Assembly: GCA_002256995.1 (NCBI GenBank)
Contig: NCGX01000023.1
Coordinates: 1-42,016, forward strand
Length of the DNA stretch: 42,016 bases
Direction: 5' to 3'
DNA from: Hydrogenophilales bacterium 16-64-40
GTDB lineage: Bacteria > Pseudomonadota > Gammaproteobacteria > Burkholderiales > Thiobacillaceae
Shown: positions 17,497 through 27,863 of the stretch, piece by piece
Position numbering within the stretch: the stretch's first letter is position 1
How the letters are laid out: the number at the start of each line of letters is the position of its first letter
The notes under the pieces: generated by a model
What the model was told of the DNA's origin: nothing
Database searches by the model: none
Seen by the model: only the letters and a program-made list of their open reading frames with translations
Program-made: the position numbers and the translations under genes

Positions 17497-20319
17497 ATGG
17501 AATTCATCCGCATCCGTGGCGCCCGCACCCACAACCTGAAAAACATCAACCTCGACCTGCCGCGCAACAAGCTGGTGGTGATCACGGGATTGTCGGGTTC
17601 GGGCAAGTCCTCGCTCGCCTTCGACACGCTCTATGCCGAAGGCCAGCGCCGCTATGTCGAGTCGCTGTCGGCCTACGCGCGGCAGTTCCTGCAGTTGATG
17701 GAAAAGCCGGACGTCGACCTGATCGAGGGCCTGTCGCCGGCGATCTCGATCGAACAGAAGGCGACCAGCCACAACCCGCGCTCGACCGTCGGCACCGTCA
17801 CCGAAATCCACGACTACCTGCGCCTCCTGTACGCCCGCGTCGGCGACCCGCAGTGCCCGGAACACGGCATCACGCTTGCCGCGCAGACGGTGTCACAGAT
17901 GGTCGACGCGGTGCTGGCGCTGCCGGAAGACACCAAGCTGATGATCCTGGCGCCGCTGGTGGTGGGGCGCAAGGGCGAAAACCTCGAACTGTTTGCCGAA
18001 CTGCGCGCCCAGGGCTTCGTGCGGGTGCGGGTCGACGGCAGCGTGCACGAGATCGACGCCATTCCCAAGCTCGACAAGAACAAGAAGCACACCATCGAGG
18101 TAGTGGTCGACCGCCTGAAAGTGCGCGCCGACGCCAAGCAGCGGCTGGCCGAAAGCTTCGAGACGGCGCTGCGCCACTCGGACGGCCGCGCGCTGGCGGT
18201 GGAAATGGACGCCGCCCGCGAACATCTCTTCTCCGCCAAGTTCGCCTGCCCGGTGTGCAGCTACGCGCTGCCGGAACTGGAGCCGCGCCTGTTCTCGTTC
18301 AACAACCCGATGGGCGCCTGCCCGACCTGCGACGGCCTCGGCCAGATCACGTTCTTCGACCCTGCGCGCGTGGTCGCCTTTCCGCATCTTTCACTGGCAA
18401 ACGGCGCGATCAAGGGCTGGGACAAGCGCAACCAGTTCTTCTTCATGATGCTGCAGAGCCTGGCGATGCATTACGGCTTCGACCTCGACACGCCGTGGGA
18501 CGCGCTGCCCGAGCGCACCCGCGACGTCATCCTGAACGGCAGCGGCAAGGAGACGATCGCGTTCCAGACGCTGGCGCCGCGCGGCGGCTACACGACGAAA
18601 AGCTACCCGTTCGAGGGCGTGCTCGCCAGCATGGCACGGCGCTACCATGAGTCCGACTCGACGGCGGTGCGCGAGGAACTCGCCAAATACCAGAACAACA
18701 AGTCCTGCCCCGCCTGCAACGGCACCCGGCTGCGCGAGGAGGCGCGCCACGTCATGATGGGCGGCGTACCGATTTACGTCGTCAGCGCGATGCCGCTGAA
18801 ACAGGTGCAGGCGTTTTTCGAAGCGCTGACGCTCGACGGTCACCGCGCGCAGATCGCCGACCGCATCGTCAAGGAAATCATCGCCCGCGTCGGCTTTCTC
18901 AACAACGTCGGGCTCGACTATCTGTCGCTCGACCGCTCCGCCGACACGCTCTCCGGCGGCGAGTCGCAGCGCATCCGCCTGGCCAGCCAGATCGGCTCCG
19001 GGCTCACCGGCGTGATGTACGTGCTGGACGAGCCGTCGATCGGCCTCCACCAGCGCGACAACGATCGCCTGCTGGGCACGCTGAAGCACCTGCGCGACAT
19101 CGGCAACTCGGTGCTGGTGGTCGAGCACGACGAGGACGCGATCCGCGCCGCTGACTATGTGGTCGACATGGGTCCCGGCGCCGGCGTGCACGGCGGCGAA
19201 GTGGTGGCCGAAGGCACGCCGGAGGCGATCCGCCTCGCCGAACACTCGCTCACTGGGCAGTACCTGTCTGGCCGGCGGCGCATCGCCATCCCGAAAACAC
19301 GCCGCCAGCCCGACCCCGAGCGGCAGCTGGTGGTGACCGACGCCCGCGGCAACAACCTTAAAAACGTCACGCTCAACCTGCCGGTCGGCCTGTTCGTCTG
19401 CATCACCGGCGTGTCGGGCTCTGGCAAGTCGACGCTGATCAACGACACCCTCTACACTGCCGTTGCGCGCCACCTGTACGGTTCGTCGGCCGAGCCTGCG
19501 CCGCACGGCGAGATCCGCGGCCTGGAGTTCTTCGACAAGGTGATCAACGTCGACCAGTCGCCGATCGGCCGCACCCCGCGTTCCAACCCGGCCACCTACA
19601 CCGGTCTGTTCACCCCGATCCGCGAACTGTTCGCCGGCGTGCCGGAAGCGCGCATGCGCGGCTACGGACCGGGCCGCTTTTCGTTCAACGTCAAGGGCGG
19701 GCGCTGCGAGGCCTGCCAGGGCGACGGCGTGATCAAGGTCGAGATGCACTTCCTGCCCGACATCTACGTGCCGTGCGACGTCTGCCACGGCGCGCGCTAC
19801 AACCGTGAGACGCTGGAAGTGCAGTACAAGGGCAAGACCATCCGCGACGTGCTGGAAATGACCATCGAGCACGCACACGAATTCTTCGCTCCGGTGCCGG
19901 TGGTCAGGCGCAAGCTGCAAACCCTGCTCGACGTCGGCCTCGGCTACATCCGGCTCGGCCAGTCGGCCACCACGCTGTCGGGCGGCGAAGCGCAGCGGGT
20001 CAAGCTCGCGCTCGAGCTGTCCAAGCGCGACACCGGGCGCACGCTCTACATCCTCGACGAGCCGACCACGGGTCTGCACTTCGCCGACATCGACCTGCTG
20101 CTGAAAGTGCTGCAGCGCCTGAGTGAGGCCGGCAACAGCGTGGTCGTCATCGAGCACAACCTGGATGTGATCAAGACCGCCGACTGGCTGATCGACCTCG
20201 GCCCCGAAGGCGGCGGCGGCGGCGGCCAGATCATCGCCGAAGGCACGCCGGAGGCGGTGGCCGACAATCCGGCCAGCCATACCGGGGCGTATCTGCAACC
20301 CGTCCTGTCGAGACACTGA
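17497..20319 (+). CDS. uvrA: UvrABC excision nuclease subunit A
   Basis: This 940-residue protein is full length. It has Walker A at residues 31-38 (GLSGSGKS) and again in the second half (GVSGSGKST). Zinc modules are seen at CPVC...CPTC and CEAC...CDVC, and ABC signatures at [11 protein letters not shown] and [11 protein letters not shown]. UvrA finds bulky DNA lesions and loads UvrB for nucleotide excision repair. The ATG at 17497 starts [16 protein letters not shown], the family N-terminus; the longer frame from 17359 is rejected. A weak -10 (TATATT, 17443-17448) lies in the intergenic region. No LexA box is seen. Confidence 0.98.
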   Translation: MEFIRIRGARTHNLKNINLDLPRNKLVVITGLSGSGKSSLAFDTLYAEGQRRYVESLSAYARQFLQLMEKPDVDLIEGLSPAISIEQKATSHNPRSTVGTVTEIHDYLRLLYARVGDPQCPEHGITLAAQTVSQMVDAVLALPEDTKLMILAPLVVGRKGENLELFAELRAQGFVRVRVDGSVHEIDAIPKLDKNKKHTIEVVVDRLKVRADAKQRLAESFETALRHSDGRALAVEMDAAREHLFSAKFACPVCSYALPELEPRLFSFNNPMGACPTCDGLGQITFFDPARVVAFPHLSLANGAIKGWDKRNQFFFMMLQSLAMHYGFDLDTPWDALPERTRDVILNGSGKETIAFQTLAPRGGYTTKSYPFEGVLASMARRYHESDSTAVREELAKYQNNKSCPACNGTRLREEARHVMMGGVPIYVVSAMPLKQVQAFFEALTLDGHRAQIADRIVKEIIARVGFLNNVGLDYLSLDRSADTLSGGESQRIRLASQIGSGLTGVMYVLDEPSIGLHQRDNDRLLGTLKHLRDIGNSVLVVEHDEDAIRAADYVVDMGPGAGVHGGEVVAEGTPEAIRLAEHSLTGQYLSGRRRIAIPKTRRQPDPERQLVVTDARGNNLKNVTLNLPVGLFVCITGVSGSGKSTLINDTLYTAVARHLYGSSAEPAPHGEIRGLEFFDKVINVDQSPIGRTPRSNPATYTGLFTPIRELFAGVPEARMRGYGPGRFSFNVKGGRCEACQGDGVIKVEMHFLPDIYVPCDVCHGARYNRETLEVQYKGKTIRDVLEMTIEHAHEFFAPVPVVRRKLQTLLDVGLGYIRLGQSATTLSGGEAQRVKLALELSKRDTGRTLYILDEPTTGLHFADIDLLLKVLQRLSEAGNSVVVIEHNLDVIKTADWLIDLGPEGGGGGGQIIAEGTPEAVADNPASHTGAYLQPVLSRH

Positions 20320-21053
20320 TGGCCGAACCCGTTCGCCTGTCCAAATTGATGTCCGAACGCGGGCTGTGCTCGCGCCGCGAGGCCGACAGCTACATCGAGC
20401 GCGGGCTGGTGTTTGTCGACGGCCGCCGGGTCTCCGAGCTCGGCACCAAGGTCGATCCCAATTGCGCGATTCGCCTGGACACGCAGGCGAGCGCGCAACA
20501 GCAGCAGCGCGTCACCATCCTGCTGCACAAACCCGTCGGCTATGTGTCTGGCCAGCCTGAACCGGGCTACCAGCCGGCCGTGACGCTGATTCGTCCCGAA
20601 ACGCAATGGCAGGACGGGCGCGCAAACCAGGCGTTCCATCCGACGCATCTGAAAGGGCTGGCGCCGGCAGGCCGTCTGGACATCGACTCGACCGGCCTGT
20701 TGGTGCTGACCCAGGACGGGCGCATCGCCAAACAGCTGATCGGCGAAAATTCCGATATTGAAAAGGAATACCTGGTGCGGGTCGAAGGGCGGCTGGATGA
20801 CAAAGGCCTCGCCCTGCTCAACCACGGCCTCTCGCTCGACGGCCGCAAGCTGCGCCCGGCCAGGGTCGGCTGGCAGAACCCCGACCAGCTGCGCTTCATC
20901 CTGAAAGAAGGCCGCAAGCGCCAGATCCGCCGCATGTGCGAACTGGTGGGACTGAAAGTGGCAGGGCTGAAGCGCGTGCGCATCGGCCGCGTGCGGCTGG
21001 GCGAACTGCCGCTTGGGCAATGGCGCTACCTGCGCGACGACGAGACGTTCTGA
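20319..21053 (+). CDS. rluF: 23S rRNA pseudouridine synthase, RluF-like
   Basis: This 244-residue protein has an N-terminal S4 domain ([22 protein letters not shown]) and the RsuA/RluB/E/F catalytic core: HKPVGYVSG, then [17 protein letters not shown] with the catalytic Asp, then [10 protein letters not shown] and the Lys/Arg-rich [16 protein letters not shown]. By resemblance it should modify uridine 2604 of 23S rRNA (RluF), although RluB/RluE specificity cannot be excluded by eye. Its ATG overlaps the uvrA stop as TGATG, so the two genes are translationally coupled. Confidence 0.88.
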   Translation: MAEPVRLSKLMSERGLCSRREADSYIERGLVFVDGRRVSELGTKVDPNCAIRLDTQASAQQQQRVTILLHKPVGYVSGQPEPGYQPAVTLIRPETQWQDGRANQAFHPTHLKGLAPAGRLDIDSTGLLVLTQDGRIAKQLIGENSDIEKEYLVRVEGRLDDKGLALLNHGLSLDGRKLRPARVGWQNPDQLRFILKEGRKRQIRRMCELVGLKVAGLKRVRIGRVRLGELPLGQWRYLRDDETF

Positions 21054-21094
21054 AGCGTAAATCGTGATTGGCGGCGTTGCATCCGCGCAAGCGC

Positions 21095-21122
21095 TTGTCT
21101 CGTCTTCCTTTTGCACTATTAA
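21095..21122 (+). promoter_or_regulatory. Possible promoter of the small lipoprotein gene
   Basis: TTGTCT (21095-21100) and TATTAA (21117-21122) are 16 bases apart, each matching consensus at 4 of 6 positions. They lie in the gap after the RluF-like gene, about 50 bases before the lipoprotein start. Confidence 0.4.
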
Positions 21123-21175
21123 TAAGTTTGCAGTCGTGTAAACCCGCATTTTTTTACCCACCGAGGAAGCTATCC

Positions 21176-21475
21176 ATGCAATCCAAACTGCTCGTCGCAC
21201 TGTTCGCCACCCTTGCACTGACTGCCTGCCAGAAGGCTGAAGAAGCCGCCGCCCCCGCCATGGAGGAATCCAGGGAGGCGGCGAGCGCAGCTGCGGATTC
21301 AGCCTCCGACGCCGCGGGTTCAGCGACCGAAGCCGCCGGCGCTGCTGCCGAAGCGACAGGCGACGCCGCCGCCGCAGCCGGTGAGGCCACGAAGGATGCG
21401 GCTGCCGAAGCCGCCCAGGACACCGCCGACGCGGCCCAGGATGTGGCCGACAAGGCCAAAGAAGCCGCGCAGTAA
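21176..21475 (+). CDS. Small Ala-rich lipoprotein with apolipoprotein-like repeats
   Basis: This 99-residue protein has a type II signal peptide with lipobox LTAC, Cys18 being the lipidated residue. The mature part is almost entirely Ala, Glu, Asp, Lys and Ser in amphipathic, heptad/11-mer-like repeats (ATEAAGAAAEATGDAAAAAG, then QDTADAAQDVADKAKEAA), predicted to be one long helix. Ser follows neither +2 nor +3 of the lipidated Cys; +2 is Gln, which favours sorting to the outer membrane. GAGGAA precedes the ATG. A terminator follows, so it is monocistronic. Function unknown; stress-related envelope roles are only a guess. Confidence 0.82.
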   Translation: MQSKLLVALFATLALTACQKAEEAAAPAMEESREAASAAADSASDAAGSATEAAGAAAEATGDAAAAAGEATKDAAAEAAQDTADAAQDVADKAKEAAQ

Positions 21476-21493
21476 TTTCGACTCATGTCGCGC

Positions 21494-21524
21494 AAACGGC
21501 CAGGTTCTCCTGGCCGTTTTTGTT
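21494..21524 (+). terminator. Rho-independent terminator of the lipoprotein gene
   Basis: An 11-bp stem aaacggccagg / cctggccgttt with loop TTCT (21494-21519) is followed by a T-rich run. It lies 18 bases past the lipoprotein stop and isolates it from the RND genes. Confidence 0.92.
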
Positions 21525-21586
21525 TGCCCCAACCCGCCCGGGAAACCTGCCGCTACAATCGAGCCATTCCACTTCCCTGCCCCGCC

Positions 21587-22579
21587 ATGCGCCTCGCCAT
21601 CTGCTTCCTCGCCCTGCTGTGCATGCCCGCGCTGGCCGCGCCGCCGGTTTCGATCAAGATCCGTCCGCTGTCCGAACTGGCCATCCATCCGCAACGCGAA
21701 GCATCGGCCCAGGTCGTCTCGCTCAACCTCGCCAAGCTGGCTTCGGAACTGTCGGCACGAATCGAACAGATCCCGGTGGAGCCGGGCCAGCGCATCGCCA
21801 AAGGCGCGGTGGTAGCGCAACTCGATTGCGCGGACGCGAAAATTGCCGCCCAGCGTACGCAAGCCGCGCTGGCGTCGTCGCAGGCACGGCTGAAGCTCGC
21901 CCGGCTGCAATTGCAGCGCAGCACGGAACTGGCCGCCCAAAACTTCATTTCCGGCGACGCGCTCGACGCCAAAAAAACCGAAGTGGCGGTGGTCGCGGCC
22001 GAAGTCCGGCTCGACACCGCCGCGCGCGCTGCCGCGCAGCGCGAGGTCGGCAAGTGCATCCTGCGCAGCCCCTTCCCCGCGATCGTTGAAGCGCGCTTGG
22101 CGCAGGTGGGCGAACTGGCCAGCCCCGGCACCCCCATCGTGCAGCTGTGGGATACCTCGCGCCTGCAGCTGTCGGTGCAGGTGCAGGCCGACGACGCCGG
22201 CCTGTTGGCGCAGGCCCGGCCGGTATTCGTCACCCAGGGCCGCGAATTTGCGGTGAAGCTGCTGCGCGTGTCGCCCGCGGTGAATCCTGCCAGCCGCAAC
22301 CGCGAAGCGCGATTCGGTTTTCCGCAGGTCGCCCCGGCGCCCGGCAGCAACGGCGTGCTGCGCTGGCGCGACCCGCGCGCCTTCGTGCCGGCGGACTATC
22401 TGGTTAAACGCGCTGGCCGCCTCGGCGTGTTCATCGTCGATGCCCGGCACGTGCGCTTCGTGCCTCTGCCCGATGCGCAGGAAGGACGGCCCGCCTTCGC
22501 CGCGGCCTTGCCGGCCGCGGCGGCACTCGTCACCGACGGCCGCTTCGCCCTCCAGGACGGCATGATCGTCACGCGCTGA
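21587..22579 (+). CDS. RND efflux periplasmic adaptor (membrane fusion protein)
   Basis: This 330-residue protein has a Sec signal peptide (MRLAICFLALLCMPALA) and the adaptor layout: a first half-lipoyl motif (IEQIPVEPGQRIAKGAVVAQLD), an alpha-helical hairpin (about residues 80-150), a second half-lipoyl motif (LRSPFPAIVEARLAQVGELASPGTPIVQL) and beta-barrel and membrane-proximal parts. It links the inner membrane pump to an outer membrane channel. The pump gene follows after four bases. It is short for the family. TACAAT (21554-21559) is a -10-like hexamer upstream, without a good -35. Confidence 0.88.
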   Translation: MRLAICFLALLCMPALAAPPVSIKIRPLSELAIHPQREASAQVVSLNLAKLASELSARIEQIPVEPGQRIAKGAVVAQLDCADAKIAAQRTQAALASSQARLKLARLQLQRSTELAAQNFISGDALDAKKTEVAVVAAEVRLDTAARAAAQREVGKCILRSPFPAIVEARLAQVGELASPGTPIVQLWDTSRLQLSVQVQADDAGLLAQARPVFVTQGREFAVKLLRVSPAVNPASRNREARFGFPQVAPAPGSNGVLRWRDPRAFVPADYLVKRAGRLGVFIVDARHVRFVPLPDAQEGRPAFAAALPAAAALVTDGRFALQDGMIVTR

Positions 22580-22583
22580 ATCC

Positions 22584-25500
22584 ATGAGCCTGTACGCCCG
22601 CTTCATCGCCAATCACCCGCTGGCGAACGTCTCCTTCGCGGTGATCCTGCTGCTCGGCGTGCTGGGCTACCTCAACATGCCGCGCGAGCAGGACCCGGAG
22701 ATCAACTTCAACTGGCTGGTGGTGAACACGGTGCTGCCGGGCGCCTCGGCAGAGGATGTCGAAAAGAAGGTCACCGACCCGCTGGAAGAGGCGATCCGCA
22801 CCCTGTCCGACATCCGCTTCGTCTCCAGCACCAGCCGCGACAATTCGTCGATCATCCTGGTGCGCTTTCGCGACGTATCCGAACGCGAGTTCGACAAGCA
22901 CGTCACCGACCTGCGCCGGCTGGTGCAGAACAAGTACAACAGCGACCTGCCGGACGACGCGCGGGAACCCGACGTGCAGGAAATCACCACGTCGAACGGC
23001 TTCCCCACCGCGATGGTGCTGCTGACCGGCCCCGCCAACGATGAACGCCTGCGCCGCACCGCGCGCCAGATCAAGGACGACATCGAGCGCCTGCCCGGAG
23101 TCGACCGAGTGCTGGCCACCGGCCAGGGCGATCCCGAACTGCGGGTGGAATTCTCTCCGGCCGAAGCCGCGGCGCGCGGCCTTAACGCCGCGCAGATTGC
23201 CGACGCAGTGCGCGCCTGGTTCCGCGACACCTTTGCCGGCCGCGCGCGGGTGGGTGAGGACGACTGGCTGGTGCGGGTGATCGGCCAGCAAGCTGACGCC
23301 GACTACCTGGCGCGGCTGTCGGTGCTGTCGCCGCAACTCGGCGCACCGGTTCCGCTGTCTGCCGTGGCGACGGTGGAGACCGCGCGCGCGCGTCCCGGCA
23401 GCCTGGCGTCCTCCAACGGCCAGCCCGCCGTAATCCTGGCAGTGACCAAGAAGAGCAAGGTCAACACGCTGAACCTGGTGGCCGACATCAACCGCGCCAT
23501 CGGCGAACGCGAGCCTGCGCTGAAAGCGGGCGGCTTCTCGCTGATGCTGTTCGACGACCAGACCGTGCCGACCCGGCACGCCATCGGCGTAATGGAAACC
23601 AACGCGCTGATCGGCCTGCTGATCGTGCTGGGACTGTGCTGGCTGTTCCTCGGCAGCCGGCTGGCGCTGCTGGTCAGCCTGGGGATTCCGTTCTCGCTGG
23701 CGGGCGCATTCGCCATCCTGTACGCCTTCGATTTCACCCTCAGCATCCCGGTGCTGCTCGGTATCGTCATCGCGCTGGGTATGCTGGTGGACGATGCGGT
23801 GGTCATCACCGAGGCGATCTATTACCGCATCGTGCGCGGCGCCGAGGCCCTGCCGGCCACGCTCGGCGCCATCCGCGAAGTCGGCCTGCCGGTGCTGGCC
23901 GCGGTCGCCACCACCATCGCTGCCTTCATGCCGCTGATGCTGATGCCCGGCATCGTCGGCAAGTTCATGCTGCTGGTGCCGCTGGTGGTGACGCTGGCGC
24001 TGCTGATGAGTCTCGCCGAAGCCTACTGGATCATGCCGGCGCACGTGGTCGGGCTCGGGCTCAACTTCCGGCAGCCCACCCGCATGCAGGCGCGGCGGGA
24101 GCGCACCACCCACACGCTGCGGGTGAAATACACCCGGCTGCTGGTCAAACTGATGCGCCATCCCTGGATCAGCGGACTGGTCATTTTGGTCTTGTTCGTC
24201 GGCGCGGTGACGCTGGTGGCGACCGGCGCGGTGCGCACGCAGTTCTTCGCCTTCGACCCGATCCGCCTGTTCTACGTCAACCTCGACATGCCGAGCGGCA
24301 GCGCCATCGACGTCACCCTGCGCGAAACGGCGAAGGTGGAGGCGGTGGTGCGCCGCCACCTGAACGACGGCGAGGCGCGCGGGGTGACGAGCTATGCCGG
24401 GGTGAAATGGACCGATACCGAGCCGCTGTACGGCGAATCCTATGGTCAGGTCAGCGTGTCACTCAACCCGCGCGCAGACGGCATGCGCGAGGTGACCCAG
24501 GTAGTCGAGGCAATGCGCGCCGAAATCGAAGCGCTGCCCAGTCCCGGCAAAATTTCCTTCACCCAGCTGTCGGGCGGCCCGCCGGCGGCCAAGGCGATCA
24601 AGCTGCGACTGCGAGGCGACGATGTCAGCGAATTGCGCGCCGCCGCGCAGGAACTGAAACAGGCCGTCATCCAGATCGAGGGCACCCGCGATGTCACCGA
24701 CGACGACCTGCCGGGCCGTCCGCAGCTGGTGCTGCAACTGGACGCCGAAGCGCTGAAAAGCGCCGGCCTCGATCCCGCCACGGTGGCGAGGCTGGTGCGC
24801 CTGCACACCGAAGGCGAAATCGTCACCGAGATGCGCGACAGCGGCGACAAGATTGAAGTGCGGGTGCGCGGCGCCACGTCCAATCAAAGCGGGGCCAATC
24901 AGGACGGCCTTGCCGACATTCAGCAGCTGCTGGCCGACCCAGTGGCATTGCCCGGCGGCGGCACCACCACCCTGGGCGCGCTGGTCCATGCCGACACCCG
25001 CATCGGCTCCGGCGGCATCAAGCACTACAACCTCAAACGCGCGATCACGATCGAATCCGACCTCGACAAGACCCGCATCGACACGGTGGAGGCGAACGCG
25101 CAGATCGCCGCGCAGTGGGATGCGATGGAAGCGCGCTACCCGAACACGCGCATCGACTTCAGCGGCGAGCTCGATGACATCAACGAAAGCCTGGACGCGA
25201 TGAAAATGCTGTTCCTGTTCGGCGTCGGCCTGATCTACCTCATCCTCGCCACGCAGTTCCGCTCCTACTGGCAGCCGCTGCTGATCCTGCTGACGGTGCC
25301 GATGGCCTTCACCGGGGTGGTGTTCGGCCTCTTCATCACGCAGAACCCGCTTTCCCTGTACACGCTGTACGGCGTCATCGCGCTCACCGGCATCGCGGTC
25401 AACTCCGCCATCGTGCTGATCGACGCCGCCAACGCGCGGCTCGCGTCCGGCATGGGCCTGTTGCACGCCACGCTGTATGCAGCACGGCGGCGCGTCGTCC

Positions 25501-25733
25501 CCATCATCATCACCACGACCACCACCATCGGCGGCCTGTTCTCGCTCGCGGTCGGGCTCGGCGGCAAGTCGCTGATCTGGGGGCCGATGGCGGCGAGCCT
25601 GGTGTGGGGCCTGCTGGTCGCCACCACGCTCACCCTGTTCACCATGCCGATCCTGTTCCGGTTGGCCATGCAGATCGGGCCGGTGCTGCGCGGCGGTGTC
25701 TCGCGCAGGCTGCGCCGCGCGCCGGCCGCCTGA
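22584..25733 (+). CDS. RND family efflux transporter permease
   Basis: This 1049-residue, AcrB-like inner membrane pump starts MSLYARFIANHPLANVSF and keeps the twelve-helix, two-large-loop layout. The proton-relay aspartates of helix 4 are present as D403-D404 (MLVDDAVVITEA). In helix 10 the position equivalent to AcrB Lys940 is Asn940 (GIAVNSAIVLID). It would export an unidentified substrate with the adjacent adaptor; no outer membrane channel gene or regulator is in the window. The glycerate kinase gene begins four bases after its stop. Confidence 0.93.
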   Translation: MSLYARFIANHPLANVSFAVILLLGVLGYLNMPREQDPEINFNWLVVNTVLPGASAEDVEKKVTDPLEEAIRTLSDIRFVSSTSRDNSSIILVRFRDVSEREFDKHVTDLRRLVQNKYNSDLPDDAREPDVQEITTSNGFPTAMVLLTGPANDERLRRTARQIKDDIERLPGVDRVLATGQGDPELRVEFSPAEAAARGLNAAQIADAVRAWFRDTFAGRARVGEDDWLVRVIGQQADADYLARLSVLSPQLGAPVPLSAVATVETARARPGSLASSNGQPAVILAVTKKSKVNTLNLVADINRAIGEREPALKAGGFSLMLFDDQTVPTRHAIGVMETNALIGLLIVLGLCWLFLGSRLALLVSLGIPFSLAGAFAILYAFDFTLSIPVLLGIVIALGMLVDDAVVITEAIYYRIVRGAEALPATLGAIREVGLPVLAAVATTIAAFMPLMLMPGIVGKFMLLVPLVVTLALLMSLAEAYWIMPAHVVGLGLNFRQPTRMQARRERTTHTLRVKYTRLLVKLMRHPWISGLVILVLFVGAVTLVATGAVRTQFFAFDPIRLFYVNLDMPSGSAIDVTLRETAKVEAVVRRHLNDGEARGVTSYAGVKWTDTEPLYGESYGQVSVSLNPRADGMREVTQVVEAMRAEIEALPSPGKISFTQLSGGPPAAKAIKLRLRGDDVSELRAAAQELKQAVIQIEGTRDVTDDDLPGRPQLVLQLDAEALKSAGLDPATVARLVRLHTEGEIVTEMRDSGDKIEVRVRGATSNQSGANQDGLADIQQLLADPVALPGGGTTTLGALVHADTRIGSGGIKHYNLKRAITIESDLDKTRIDTVEANAQIAAQWDAMEARYPNTRIDFSGELDDINESLDAMKMLFLFGVGLIYLILATQFRSYWQPLLILLTVPMAFTGVVFGLFITQNPLSLYTLYGVIALTGIAVNSAIVLIDAANARLASGMGLLHATLYAARRRVVPIIITTTTTIGGLFSLAVGLGGKSLIWGPMAASLVWGLLVATTLTLFTMPILFRLAMQIGPVLRGGVSRRLRRAPAA

Positions 25734-25737
25734 CTCG

Positions 25738-27006
25738 ATGACCGCCAGCATGAACCCGCGCGACCTGCTGCTGGGCTCCTTCCGTGCCGCGGTCGCGGCG
25801 GCAGACCCCGCGCGCATCCTGCCCTCGCACCTGCCCGCACCGCCGCGCGGCCGCACCCTGGTGGTCGGTGGCGGCAAGGCGGCCGCCAGCATGGCCGCCG
25901 CGGTGGAAGCCCACTGGCCGCCCGATGCGCCCCTGTCCGGACGGGTCGTCACCCGCTACCGGCACGGTCTGCCGACACGCCGCATCGAGGTGGTCGAGGC
26001 CAGCCACCCGCTGCCCGACGGACGCGGCGAGGAAGCCGCCTTGCGCATGCTGGCGTTGGTAAGCCAATTGGGGCCGGACGATTTACTGTTGGCACTGATT
26101 TCGGGCGGCGGTTCCAGCCTGCTCGCCGCGCCGGTCGAAGGGGTAACGCTCAAGGAATTGCGTCAGGTCACCAAGGCGCTGCTCAACGCCGGCGCGACCA
26201 TTCACGACATCAACACCGTGCGCAAGCACCTCACCCGCCTGTCGGGCGGACGCCTGGCACAGGCGGCCAATGGCGCGCGCACCCTGGCGCTCATCATCTC
26301 CGACGTCGTCGGCGACGACCCGACCCATATCGCGTCGGGCCCCTGCGCGCCTGACCCCACCACCTGCGCCGATGCGCTCGATCGGCTGCAGCGCTTCGGC
26401 ATCGCCCTGCCCGCCGGCGTGCGCCGCCAGTTGGAGCAGTCCGCCCCGGCGGCCGAAACGCGCAAGCCCGGTGACCCCTGTTTCGCCAATACGGAAAACC
26501 GCGTCATTGCCAGCGCCCGGGCCAGCCTCCAGGCCGCGTGCGCGTATTTCGAACAGCACGGCATTCCAGCCATGCTGTTGTCGGACCGCGTCAGCGGCGA
26601 TGCACAGGCGGTGGCCAACCAGCACGCCGCGCTGGCGCGCGCCGTGAAGTCGCGTCCCATCGCATTGATTTCGGGTGGCGAGACCACCGTCACCCTGCGC
26701 CCGCAGCATGGCCGTGGCGGCCGCAACACCGAGTTCCTGCTGGCCCTGGCGCTTGAATTGAAAGACACGCCGGCGTGGGCGATCGCCTGCGACACCGACG
26801 GCATCGACGGCAGCGAGGACAACGCAGGCGCTTTGATCGGCCCGGACACGCTGCTTCGCGCGCGTCAACGCGGTCTCGGCGCGGCCGATTTTCTGGCCGC
26901 ACATGACAGCCACGGATTTTTTGCCGCGCTCGGCGATCTGGTCGTCAGCGGCCCCACCCGCACCAACGTCAACGACTACCGGGCGCTGCTGCTCGGACTG
27001 GCGTAG
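25738..27006 (+). CDS. Glycerate kinase, GckA/TtuD (MOFRL) family
   Basis: This 422-residue protein has the DUF4147 N-terminal domain (RTLVVGGGKAAASMAAAVE, EASHPLPDGRGEEAALRML, LALISGGGSSLLAAP, NTVRKHLTRLSGGRLA) and the MOFRL domain (ISGGETTVTLRPQHGRGGRN, CDTDGIDGSEDNAGAL). It phosphorylates D-glycerate with ATP, most likely to 2-phosphoglycerate, feeding glyoxylate/tartrate-derived carbon to glycolysis. ATG at 25738 or the nearby in-frame ATG at 25750 are both possible. It follows the RND gene by four bases but is functionally unrelated. It converges with the SAM hydrolase gene four bases away. Confidence 0.92.
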   Translation: MTASMNPRDLLLGSFRAAVAAADPARILPSHLPAPPRGRTLVVGGGKAAASMAAAVEAHWPPDAPLSGRVVTRYRHGLPTRRIEVVEASHPLPDGRGEEAALRMLALVSQLGPDDLLLALISGGGSSLLAAPVEGVTLKELRQVTKALLNAGATIHDINTVRKHLTRLSGGRLAQAANGARTLALIISDVVGDDPTHIASGPCAPDPTTCADALDRLQRFGIALPAGVRRQLEQSAPAAETRKPGDPCFANTENRVIASARASLQAACAYFEQHGIPAMLLSDRVSGDAQAVANQHAALARAVKSRPIALISGGETTVTLRPQHGRGGRNTEFLLALALELKDTPAWAIACDTDGIDGSEDNAGALIGPDTLLRARQRGLGAADFLAAHDSHGFFAALGDLVVSGPTRTNVNDYRALLLGLA

Positions 27007-27010
27007 CCGC

Positions 27011-27739
27011 TCAGTTGAGCCGCTGCACCTGGACCGGATCCCCCACCTTCAAGCCAAAATCGGCTGCGGCACTGCCCCGGTTGACCGCAAGCTCCAGCAA
27101 GCCGACGCTGTTATTGAACCAGAAGCCCTCACCCTTGCCGACAAAGCCGAAGCTCTCGCTGTGCTTGAAAAGCTCGCCCGCGGCGCTCACGCGCGCGTTT
27201 TGCGGCACCCCGCGCACACCGGTCCAGGCGTTGCCGTAATGGTCGATATAGATCACCCGCGCCAGGTCGCCGGCTTCGAATTCGACGGATAGCTTGTCAA
27301 GCGGGCTCAGCTTGTCGCTGGGAAATTCGCCGCGCGCAATGTCGGCCGCGATCAGCGCAAACAGGTCGCGCCCATGAAAGGTCGCCGAGAGTCCATCAGG
27401 CTGCCAGGTAATGCGCCACAGCCGCGTGTCGGCATGTCTCGCGGCAATGACCGACAGCAGCCCATTGTCCGGCCCGACAAACCAGCGGCCGCCTGCCAGC
27501 ACCACCACGGCGTCGCGCGGCGTGCCGACGCCGGGATCAACCACCGCCAGAAACACACTGCCGGGCTGAAAGCCCGAGGCAAACGCTGCCAGCAAATGCG
27601 CGCCCGCATGCGGATTGAAGTCCGGCACCTCATGCAGCAGATCCACCACCAACTGGGCGGGCGCGTGTTCTGCGAGGCGCGCCTTGACCTGCCCGACGTA
27701 GGGATCGCGCACGCCAAAATCGGTGAAAAGAACGATCAC
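27011..27739 (-). CDS. SAM hydroxide adenosyltransferase (DUF62 family)
   Basis: From the GTG at 27739 this gives 242 residues starting IVLFTDFGVRDPYVGQVKA, the canonical N-terminus of the chlorinase/fluorinase superfamily. Further motifs are FLAVVDPGVGT, WFVGPDNGLL, FHGRDLFA and IDHYGNAWTG. Non-halogenating members convert S-adenosylmethionine and water to adenosine and methionine. I chose the GTG because AGGAAA sits just upstream. The longer frame to 27994 crosses the rplQ terminator. No fluorinase-specific insertion is visible, so halogenation is unlikely. Confidence 0.9.
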   Translation of the reverse strand: MIVLFTDFGVRDPYVGQVKARLAEHAPAQLVVDLLHEVPDFNPHAGAHLLAAFASGFQPGSVFLAVVDPGVGTPRDAVVVLAGGRWFVGPDNGLLSVIAARHADTRLWRITWQPDGLSATFHGRDLFALIAADIARGEFPSDKLSPLDKLSVEFEAGDLARVIYIDHYGNAWTGVRGVPQNARVSAAGELFKHSESFGFVGKGEGFWFNNSVGLLELAVNRGSAAADFGLKVGDPVQVQRLN

Positions 27740-27863
27740 AGGCTTTTCCTGGCTTGAGAGGGAAGGCTGACTATGCCCGACAAGGCTAGGCCGCGGCAAA
27801 TGCATCAGCAAGTCTGCCGCGGCAGGCAGCGATTCTGTGCGGGACACGCTGAAAACCGGGCAT

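Noticed and set aside
27011-27739. Fluorinase or chlorinase
   Set aside because: The superfamily match is clear, but no fluorinase-type insertion is visible and there is no halometabolite context; the hydrolytic SAM hydroxide adenosyltransferase is the usual form.
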